The translations under genes and the position numbers were made by a program. This document shows positions 14,587-26,500 of a DNA stretch of 30,610 bases, piece by piece; the stretch's first letter is position 1; each line of letters starts with the position of its first letter. The notes beneath the pieces were generated by a model. The model made no database searches and was not told the DNA's origin. It saw nothing but the letters and a program-made list of their open reading frames with translations. Origin of the DNA: JBFMHD01 sp040752395 [NCBI: Candidatus Hydrogenedentota bacterium] (lineage in GTDB: Bacteria > JBFMHD01); the NCBI GenBank assembly GCA_040752395.1, contig JBFMHD010000007.1, positions 1 through 30,610 of the forward strand, read 5' to 3'.

Positions 14587-17500
14587 GTGAGATTATTTAA
14601 AATTTTTCTTCCAATGCCTCTATACCTCTTTTGCGCCTTTGTGCCTTTGTATCTCTGTACCCACTTATACGCTAATAATAGCGTACATACCACATACCTC
14701 TGGCATATGGACCAGCCAATTTACTGGCCCGATAGACATTCCTCAGGTAATAGATACGAATATGCATGGGACTCGATCCAGGCTAAAGATGGCGGTAGAA
14801 CTAACCCATTAAATGACGTAAGAGCAATCTTTAGTTTAGATGACCGCGTAGCCGCATACCAATGGCGACCAAAGGATTCCATAGGCACTGTGCTCTGGCA
14901 CCCTGATGCCGGAGCACAAATCAATTATTCTGCCTGCCTTATTGAGAACGTCCGCTCTCTCGGTGATGCCTATCAACTCGGTTATTCTCCAACATGGTAT
15001 TCCGGATACCGTGAAGGAAGGAACTGGTCAACCTCAGGTGGGAAACCAAGATTAGATATCGTTCTATTTACATTCCATCATATTTTACCAGGACTTTCTG
15101 ACCCTATTGTTGTACAACGAGAGATCGAAATATATAAACAAATATATCCTGATGCCTGGGGTACTACACCTGGTTTATCTAAAGGATATTTCCCTTCTGA
15201 GATAGCGTTCTCTGAACGGCTTATCCCTGTTCTTGTTCAGCAAGGCATAGAATGGGTTGTTGTATCTAATTCACACATATCACGTTGTATCGAAAACTTC
15301 CCGCTTGTACTTGGTACTGGCGGCGAAAATACCGAACCACCAAACAGAGCTGATATCATTAACCCAGCACAAAATAACTGGTTTCGGATGCAGATTGACC
15401 GAGGCTGTTCACCCTGCAACGCTTACCCATATTCAATGAGACCACACTATGCAAAATACGTAGACCCAAATACAGGAACTGAATACAAAATCATTGTTGT
15501 TCCTACTGAGCAGGCTATGAGCTGGAAAGATGGTTATCAGACTTATGGTACTCAAGATATTGATGGTATAGCCTGGGCTAATGAGCCTGCAACACCGATG
15601 TTAATTGTGTTCTCGCATGATGGCGACAATGCGTATGGCGGCGGCTATTCATATTATATGGAAAGCGTCCCAAGTTTTGTTTCTCAAGCAAATTCTAAAG
15701 GATATTCGCCAACAACTATTCAGCAGTATCTCACAGACCATCCTGTTGACCCAGCTGATATAGTTCATGTAGAAGATGGTCCCTGGGTAAATGCTGACGG
15801 TGATATGGGCTCGCCTACTTACTGCAACTGGAACTGGCCATTAATGAGTCAAACAGGAACAGTTGATATCGCTAATGGTTGGGCCGAGGATGAACGTAAC
15901 TGGGCTGTGTTTACCGCTGCTCTTAACCGCATTGTCACGGCTGAACAGGTCTTTGGAGCCCCACCTGACCCGCGTAAAATTATCTATCCCTGGGAAGGTG
16001 CTAATAATTTAGAACTTGCCTGGCATTTCTATTTAGGCGGCACAAACTCAGGGTTTATGTATTATGGTAAAGCGCTTGATATGGAGGTTAAACCTACTAT
16101 ATCATCGAACGAGGCTGTGTATCATGCTGATTTGATTCTCGGCTCAAATCCAAATGATTTAACACCACCAACAATCTGGCTACCTCAGCGTTACCCGTAT
16201 AATCCAGGCTCACTTAATTTCGGTGCTATCTATAACTATAAACAATACTATGCCCCACGTGATTTCTGGGTCTGGACTTTTATTTATGATCTCTCAGGCA
16301 TACAATCTGTAACTCTGAAATATCGGATCGATAACGATGGTGTAAACCCATTATCGTCAAACCAGAACGAGGTCTATCAAGACGGTACAGAGGTTGGTAC
16401 CTGGCGCTCACTACCTATGACTCAACGAGTATTCCCAAAAGATAATGTCTATAATGACCCTGAAATAGATTTCTTTGAATTACCAATCTATATCGCTGAT
16501 GAATATTATGTTCATGTAGATAGAGCTGAATTAAACAGCGTTTTAATTGATTACTATGTTGAGGCTATTGATAGCCGAGGGAACATCACAAGGTCACCAA
16601 TCCAACATTGTTATATCGGTGACGGTTCTGGTTCTGGCGGTACACCACAAACTCTATGGACACCAACCTACCCTACTGAAAACGACTTAATCACAATAAC
16701 AAAAAATATAGCTACTACTGATACTGTTTATCTTCACTGGGGTGTTAACAGCTGGACTCTGCCTGCAGATTACTACTGGCCTTCAGGCTCATTTCAATAC
16801 GATGCTCAAAGTATTGAATCCCCGATGACTAAAACCGGCTCTGAAACTTACCAGATAACAATAGGTCCTTTTAATCAGGCTCAAGAAGTTAATCAAGTAA
16901 ATTTTGTATTCCATTGGGGTTCAACCTGGGATAATAACAACGGCCAGAACTATAATATAACAGTTACTCAAGTCCCGATTGATACCCAGCCGCCAGATAC
17001 ACCAACAGGTTTAACTATAACAGAAAAAGATCAGACAATAGATTTAAGCTGGAACGCAAACACAGAGCCTGATTTAGCTGGGTATTATATATATAGAAAA
17101 GCACCAGCAGATACAACATTAGTAAAACTAAATTCGACACCCTGGACTCAAACAACCTACTCAGATACGGGTCTCACAAATAATTCAGTCTATTATTATC
17201 GTATAAGTGCAGTTGATAATTATGATACACCAAATGAATCAGGTTTATGCGACACGGAATCCGGTATCCCGCGGTCTGTTGATACAGCTCCACCTCTTCC
17301 ACCAACTGGTCTCTCAACCGCTAAACAGACTCTGGCTATAAAATTGTCCTGGAGTAGAAATCTTGAAACTGATTTATCAGGTTATAAGGTCTATAGCTCA
17401 ACTATTTCAGGTGGACCTTATACCCAGATCGCTGATACGTCTAATACTTACATAACACATACTGATCTTAACCCTGCTGTTAGATATTACTATGTAGTTA

Positions 17501-20500
17501 AAGCCTATGATAGTTCAAATAATCTTTCAGATACCTCTTCTGAAGTTAGTGACACACCGTTGCCGGACCCGGCGCCATCAGCACCTACAGGTCTTACACC
17601 AACCCCATCATCAGAAAAAGTTACTTTAACATGGAACCCTAACTCTGAGCCTGATGTAGCCGGTTACAGAGTCTACTATTCAACACTTAGTTTCCCTTTA
17701 ATTTTACAATATGATACCACACAAACAACAGTTGTTATTTACAATTTAGTAAATGATTCCACGTATCAGTTTGTTGTTTCTTGTTATGATACCTATGGTT
17801 CTGAAAGCACTAAATCAGGAACAGTTACAGCTACACCTAAAGATTATATAACTGTTCACTTCAGTCTGGATTTAACAAGTATAACTACTGAAAACACGGT
17901 TACAATAGCTGGTAATAGATTGACGCCTGCGTGGTCACCTACTTCTAACCAGCTATCAGTTGTTGAGACAGGCTCATATTATAAGATAGATTTCCAGTTT
18001 TTATCAGGTGATACTTTAGAGTATAAGTATGTGATTAATGGTAATCAGTGGGAGAATGATTTTTCAGGAGGGTGGTCTATTAACAGAGATATAACTATTG
18101 TTGAGCATGAGCCTGGTATAATGTGGGTACATAACAAATGGAACATAGACGGTGATTTGTCTCCTGGCTCGCCAACAGGTCTGACCCCAACCGATCTCCC
18201 AAATTCTATCAAGCTCGAATGGTTAGAAAACAGCGAGTTTGACCGCCGGGGATATATTGTTTTAGTTGATACTGATGGTAGTTTTGATTCGCTATCTATA
18301 GTCTCAGATAATTACATTACAATTTCAAATATGAATCCAGGCGATACAGCTTTATTTAAAGTTGTATGTGTTGACAGCGCGTTTAATGTGAGTGGCTATA
18401 GCTCGACTATTACAGGCACTGCAGGTGGTAATGCGCCACCATCAAGCCCAACTGGTTTGAACGTTCTCGGTGTCACGGATACCGCTGTTATTCTTGACTG
18501 GGCTGATAATACTGAAGCTGACTTATCTGGCTATTTTATCTATAAATCAACTACAAGCGGTTCAAATTATACGAGGGTCAATACAGATACGCATAACCAA
18601 TCATATTATACAGTCTCTAATCTTACAACGAATGAAACCTATTATTTTGTAGTCTTAGCAGTTGATTCTACCGGATTATGGAGCGATACTTCTTCTGAGG
18701 TTCAAGGAACACCAAGACCACCAGATACCACACCTCCTTCTGCACCTGCAAACCTGAGAGGCACAGTCGGTGATAAATACGTTATACTTTACTGGACTAA
18801 ATCGCCTGAGCAGGATGTTACAGGATACAACGTCTATAGAAAGAGACTTACAGAACAGAATTTTGTCCGCATAAATACTTCTGTTGTTACAGATACAACT
18901 TACACCTCTTCCGGACTTACTAATAATGAGACATATCAGTTCTATGTTACAGCTCTTGATAATGCATATCCTAATAATGAATCAGATTCTTCAAACACAG
19001 TTTCATTAATGCCTTATGCACCCCCAACCTTTAGAACAATCACAATTGATGGTGATTTCCTTGATTGGATTCATAATGATGTTATTGAGCTTGATGGCTA
19101 TAACGATGATTATAAATTATATGATAATTATGACCAGAGTAGAGATATAATAGCGATCTATGCAGCAGAGGGTCAGGACAATTATTATTTCAGGATCGAT
19201 TTTTATGAACTCGGTATCTTTGCTGAAAGCACCTATATGGATGCTGTGTTTCTTCTTGATTTCGCAAGCGGTGGTCAATCCTCACTGCCTAATGTCACTG
19301 TTACAACTGATAAACCCTGGGAGATAGCCATTGTCTTTGATGACGTGAATACCTATAAAGTTTACACACCTGACTGGGTTGACCATCCAACTGATTTTCT
19401 TGGAGCACAAATAAGAAGCAATATCGATTGTTTAGAACTCGGCATAAAGAAATCCTTGATGAAAACCTATGGGTTTACAGATTTCCAGACTATAAATATT
19501 CAATGCTATACTTATAAAGATGCTGCTACCCAGATAACAGATGCTGTGGCTGATGACAATCCCTGGGCTGATGGTATTTTAAACAGTGCGACTTTATCAA
19601 CTGCACAAACAGGTACTGCAAAATATTCTGCTATCTTACACGCTAATCAATCCCTGAATCAAGGCAGTGACATCGCAGACTGGATTTATGACGATGTGAA
19701 CTTAACGCCGAATGGTAACCCCACAGGTTATCGCCGTGCGTTACAAACAGCTTCGTTATATAAACAATCAGCTAATTTTCATATCAGCGGCTCACTTGCT
19801 GTTACTCTCGCCCATGCTAATAATTCAAATTCTTTAAAAGATGGCCCGACTTTTATAAATGATGTTAAAGAGTTTGTTGATACGGACCAGAGTTATAAAC
19901 CTGGCCGATTAATCACTGGCGGCGTTTTTGCTGAACATATTATCCCGTTCTTTGAGAATAACTCAGGTCTCGGTATCTATGTTAATGCAAAAGCTACTTA
20001 TTATAAAGATAGAATATTAAAATCAATATTTGACATAGGCTACCAGCCGCGGGTTTACTGGACCCCTGAACGTGTTATCCGCGGTACAAGTTTTGATGAC
20101 ATTATTACTGATTCCGATGGTAGCCCTACTAATTATATCGCAACTGTTATTGACCAGGTGACACATCTCAGAGACTGGTATGGTATAACAGACCCGTATA
20201 AAGTTTATAAAATAAATGGTGTTATCTGTTTTGCGATCGATGATTATTCTGACCAGAAGAAGTTCTGGAATATGGATGATGGTTTGCATATCGGTGTAAG
20301 AGAGCTATTACTCAACAAAGCTATGGCTGCTGACCAGGAGCAGCTCGTGCTTGTGTTTGACGACTGGGAAGCGTATGCCGGTAAATCGTTTGCATCGCAA
20401 GAGACTAATGATAACCCGGATAACTGGGACAAGACAGTTCGCTGGCTCGCTACACACCCATGGATCCAACTCATTACGCTTGAAGATATACTTGACTGGG

Positions 20501-23500
20501 GTTGGAGCTACATCGATTTAGGCACCAATCTCGGTTTAGGGTTTGATACTTACGAATATCTTAAACATGCAACCGAGAACTCTTATGAAAACTGGTATTA
20601 TGGTGGATTCTATGAAGATGATTTTGCTGATGCAGTACCAGTTCTTCGTGGTACAAGATACTCAGGTCCTACAACAATCCCATCTGCAAAAAAATACGGC
20701 GACGTTTATACAAGCAATACTATCTTCTATGAGACCTGGAATAATATTAAAAATGCAGCCCCGAATAAATTAAAAACTTTAGCTGAGCTCGGATTCATCG
20801 CTACTATATTTGAGACCGCATGGCACGATGAAGATAACGTGGATTATTCCAGAAACCCTGACGGCTCCTGGGTTTACCCTGATGTTACATGGGATCAAAT
20901 CAGTCAATGGGCTTTAAAGCTTCATGGCAAAGTAAGAATGAATAACATTATCGCAGAGGCTGCAAACTGGGCTAATAATGTCAAAACAGGTGTCATCGAT
21001 GCTACTGCTTGCGCATCTGCAACCGACGTTGATCTTGATGGCGAAAATGAATACATACTTTATAACAATCGCGTATATGCTGTATTTGAAAACGATGGTG
21101 GAAGATTAGAATTTGCGTTTGCTTATAATTCGAATGATGGCGGTTATGGTATGGTTGGTGTTGGTGGCTCGAACTCTGACTACGAAGGCGAAGAAGAAGG
21201 CTCAAGTAATTACAGAAGATGTTCTGCGTTCAAAGATATGAATAACGGCATCTATGTCGATGATGTTTACTCTGTTTCTGTCAGCACAAAATCACTCACT
21301 TTTACGTCTTCTGATGGAAAGATCATCAAAACTTTTTCGCTCGCTGACGGTGATAAAACTATCAATGCTTCTTATACTGAAACTCTTACTGGCCCTCTGT
21401 ACATCAGGTTCGGACTATCTCCAAATCAAGTTGATATGTATTACAATGGCACAGATAATATCGCTAAATCAGGTGGTGCTACTTCTGGCTATGTTGCTGT
21501 GACTAATTCTGCTGGCGGCACGGCACGCATAAATTTTGGTAGCACAAGTCTAAACACGGGTTTTAGTGATGGCTCTCCTGATAACTCAAACCCCTGTATG
21601 ACTTATCAATACGAGATTTATGGTGATGGCTCTTTTACTTTGAGCTTGACTCTTGATGGTGGCGAAGATGCTGCTACACCACCACCTGAACCACCAACTA
21701 ATCTTTCTGCTACACCTGACTCAGGCTCTATTCTACTAACCTGGACAACCTCTGTCGGACCAAATCTCTCAGGCTACTTCATATATAAAAGCACAGATGG
21801 CTCAACATATTACAAAAGATATTCTGACACTATCCCCGGGTCATTAACCCAATGGGCTGATACAGGACTTACTAATGGTAACACATACTGGTATTATCTC
21901 ACAGCTGTAAATACTTCAGGGACCGAAGGATTAGCATCGAGTATTGTCTCAGGTACACCGACTGCTAATGGACCCCCTACCCCAACATCGGGCCTCTCTG
22001 CAACACCCGGAAACCAAACCGTGCTCCTTAAATGGAATAAAAATACTGAATCAGATTTAGCAGGTTATAATGTCTATCGTGGTCTTGTTTCTGGTGGACC
22101 TTATACAAAGATTAATGGCTCTCTTAATTCTGATACTGATTATCTTGATACCACTGTGAGTAATGGCGTGACTTATTATTATGTAGTAACTGCTGTTGAT
22201 ACAGCAGATAATCAATCTGCATACTCGTCCGAGACAAGTGCAACACCAAATGTTTTAGCTTCACAAGATAACGATGTCTGGTGGAGCCATCTCAAGCATG
22301 ACCCTGAAGATTCTGTGCCGATAAATAATAAAAACTATCGCTCGCCATACCAGCCCTGGCAATATGAAACACCGAGTATCTATGTTCGTTCTGCTTCTGG
22401 TGATTTAACAGGTGTCTCATTACGTGTCTGGGACGTATTTCAGTCTAAAGTCATCTCTCCCTGGCCTACTGGCACTTTTATCGGCTCATCTGGTGAATAT
22501 GATTACTATGAATGTCAGATACCTGCGTTAAGCGGTCAAAAATGGTACAGAATAGCTGTGATTGATGGCACTGATACTGACTGGATTAAGTCTGACGGCG
22601 CAGGTAACTATGTCGTTTCAGATGGTGGTGAAGATAATGACCCGGCAGGCGCTATTGATTTTACTTATACACCAACACCAACAGCTTCACAAGATAACGA
22701 TGTCTGGTGGGATTTCCTCGGCCATAACCCTGATACAATCGTTGAATCAGAAACATATTATTACCGTGAACCAATAAACCCAACACAAAATGATACTATT
22801 ACAATTTATATAAGAGCTGCTTCTTCTGATTTAACAGGGATCAGTTTGCGAGTCCTTGATTTTGGTGACTCCTCTGTTAACTGGTACTCTGCTCAGGTTT
22901 ATGATACTATCGGCAATTATCAAGTTTGGGTTGTTAATATACCACCTGATAGCGATACGCGTGAATATCGTATAGCTGTTGTTGATGGGACTGATACTGA
23001 CTGGTTAGGACTTAGTGCTGGCTGGGTTACACAGGAATGCAAACAATACACCGCATGGGCTGTAAATGGGACCGATGCTGATGCTGATTCAGGTGCAGAA
23101 TGGTCGTTTAAACCATTATCGTCTGCATCACAGGATAATAAAATCGAGACCGATTACCTCTATTTTGACCCTGATAGCATCGCTTATTCCGGAACAACTT
23201 ACCAATCACCGCTTAATCCCTCTTTATATGATACTATATTTTTTACAATAAGAACAAGACGAGATGATCTCAGTTATGTAGTTATAAAATTATTTATATC
23301 TGATACAACTACTGAAACAACACCGATTACTGCTTCTAAAATATTTAGTACAGATATCTATGATTTTTATCAGGCAATACTCAATCCACAAACTGATACT
23401 ATCTACTACCGCATTATAGTTGTTGATGGCTCTGATACAAAGTATCTAAAAGATAATGCTACTGGTAGTTTTGCTATCTCTTCAACAGGTAATGATAACG

Positions 23501-26500
23501 ATCCTGAAGGCGCACTCGATTTCATTATAAGACCATTGCTTGATACCACACCACCAGCTATACCACAAAATTTAGGTGTAAGTAACCCGGGCTCGGGTTA
23601 TTCACTTGATATCAACTGGACACCTGATACTGATGCTGATCTATCATACTATAAAATATATCGTTCCACACTCCCAACAGCTACATACTCATTTATAAAA
23701 TCCTGCACCACGAATTTTTATACTGATACACCTCTACTGCCAGGCATTACATACTACTATCGTGTCAGCGCAGTGGATCTTAAAGGTAATGAATCAGAAC
23801 AATCTGACTCTGCCTCTAATACACCAAATGATACCTTGCCACCTGCTTGTGTCAGACTCGCTTCACCACAAAATGGCGCTTCTACAAATGATACAACACC
23901 GCTTCTTGTCTGGACAACCACCTATGACTACGGCTCATGTATAAAATATTATAGAATACAGCTTGATAATGATACCTATTTCTTATCAATAATAATTAAT
24001 GATACAACCACAGCCTCGGATACTGATTATCAAATAACTACTGGACTGGGTGAAGGTAGCTATTACTGGCGTGTCTTTGCTGTGGATTTGTTTGATAATA
24101 CCTCTTCCATTATTGATACATTTAATTTTATAATCGATACAACCGCGCCCGGGCCCGTGACTTTAATTAAGCCCAAATATTACACAAATGATACACCAAC
24201 TTTATTCACTTTATCAGGCGATGTTAATAGGTATCATATACTGATCAGCCTTAGATTTGATTTTTTAACAACCGTATATGATACAATAATAACAGGCACA
24301 AGCGTATATCTTTCGCTTGCAGAAAATTTATACTACTTCAAATCTGCAGGGGTTGATTCTACTGATTTAGAAGGCAGTTTCAGCCAGCCTGAAACCTTTA
24401 TACTCGATATAACAAAACCGCAAATAACCTCGATCTCAATCAATACCGATACTTATCTTTATAAATCAAGCGATACCATCTATTTTAATAACTCCTCGAA
24501 CCTTTATTGCACCTTAACAATATCGTTTGTTGAAGACTATCCTGATTCTGCTGTTTCTTCCTCTTCTTATGGGAATACACCGGTTGATTCAATGCCTGAC
24601 AATGGTTTTGATTTATTATACTATATCTCTCAGGCAGAAACAGCAAGCTCGACTGTATCAATTAAAGTCTATGACAAATCAAGTAATTCTGATTCTAAAA
24701 TTATTTTCTTTGTTCGCGATATAACGCCACCAGCTTTCTCTATATCCCCTGTCTCAGATACTGATAATAATAATGACAATTATCAGCCATCATATCTATG
24801 GGAAGATGATACAATTATTATTATCAGTATTTCAGCATCAGATACTATCTCTGGCCTGGCTCAAAACTATATAAGAGCAAGTTTAAAGCCCGGCGATACC
24901 ACGGATTGGACATCCTCTAATCAACTGGTTCTTGCCTCATCGTATGCTGATACACAGATACTTATAACAGTTTATACAAAAGATGCTGTGTCAAATTCTT
25001 CAGCTAATACTATCACTATAAATATCGATAGAACGTTACCTGTTATAAGTTCCTGCACCTTTCTTGATCCTGGTTATGAAACCTCTTATTATAATCCAAT
25101 CGATTCTCCAATAGTATATCTTTATGTTACTTATACAGATACATATCCTGATACTATAATCTTAGATATTACTGGCATCACCGATCCTCAGGCTGATTCA
25201 TTGCCGGTTAATGCAAGCACTTTTGCGATTAATGTCTCAGCATCACCAAGTGCTGATACTTATAATATCACAATCTATGCGATCGACTATGCGGGCAACG
25301 TCGGTCTTTATACGCCTCCTGCTTTAAAACTTGATCGGACATCACCTGTTGTCGGTACCTTAAAAATCAATAACGGCACGTTAAATGTAGCTGATACCAC
25401 GTTTAAATTAACCGCTGTTAGCTGGTCTGATGCACATTCCTGCATAAAAGAATATTATGCATCTTGTACCACACCTAACCCGTATTTACTTAACCCTGAT
25501 TCTGATGGCATCTGGCCTGAATTTGTTATCCCCGATGTTAGTGGTACGCATACCATCTATGTTATGTGTATAGATAATTTAAGAAACACAAGCTCTATTG
25601 TCTCTATAACTATCAATTATGATTCAAAAACACCGGTTATAGAACAAATTAACGTTACCTCAGATAAAGATACCTATTTATTTTCTAATAATCCGCTTTT
25701 AAGCGAGGAAGATACTGTCTGGTTCTCTAATCTACCCTCGTTTGGCGCTAATCAGACCATTACAATAAATGTCACTTTCCGTGCTAATAATCCTGATACT
25801 ATGACTGCTGATACCGCATTTAATAAAGGACTACAAATAGATACCACCATAGCTGATTCTTATACCGCAACCTATACCATAGACCAATCTGTTACATCAA
25901 ACACCCGAGTCATTATTACTGTTTATGAAGCAACTGGTGAAAAGGATAGCGGGATTATAAATTTTGCTCGCGATATCGATACCCCAGGTATGATAAAAAA
26001 TGATACCTACTACGGACCTTATAACTCTGCGCCTGCATCTATAATTGATCTGGATTTCTATGACACTGGTGTCGGCCTTGAATATTTTGGCTATGGCGTC
26101 GGCTCACCTGCTATTCTACAAAAGTATTATATCTCTGGTAACTCTTATACAACCAACTGGCAGATTAACTGGAATGATATCTCTGAAGGTACAAACGTTA
26201 TTTATGTTACTCTATCTGATAGCGTTGGTAATATTTCATCAGGCTATGATACTTTTATTATCATTAAAGACACTACAAAACCTGATTCACCTCTTATTAC
26301 AAAACCAGCTGATAACTCATGTGATTCTTCTGTAAATATACTCTTTACATGGACATCTGTTAGTGAAGCAAATACCTATACTCTAATTGTTGATAATAAC
26401 TCTACTTTACTATCACCTGAATATACAAAAATTACAACAGACACTAATAAAACCTTAAGTTTATCCGAGGGTATCTGGTATGCTGGTGTTGCTGCTACTG

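Noticed and set aside
20543-20773. Plus-strand frame inside the giant gene as a separate small protein
   Set aside because: It is an out-of-frame shadow of GH57-like region 2 with no ribosome site; the same holds for the other short frames within 14587-28818.
22258-23535. Tandem DNA repeat or CRISPR-like array suggested by recurring SQDND/GATAAC blocks
   Set aside because: The similarity is at protein-module level with roughly 430-base spacing and diverged DNA; it is explained by three carbohydrate-binding modules.
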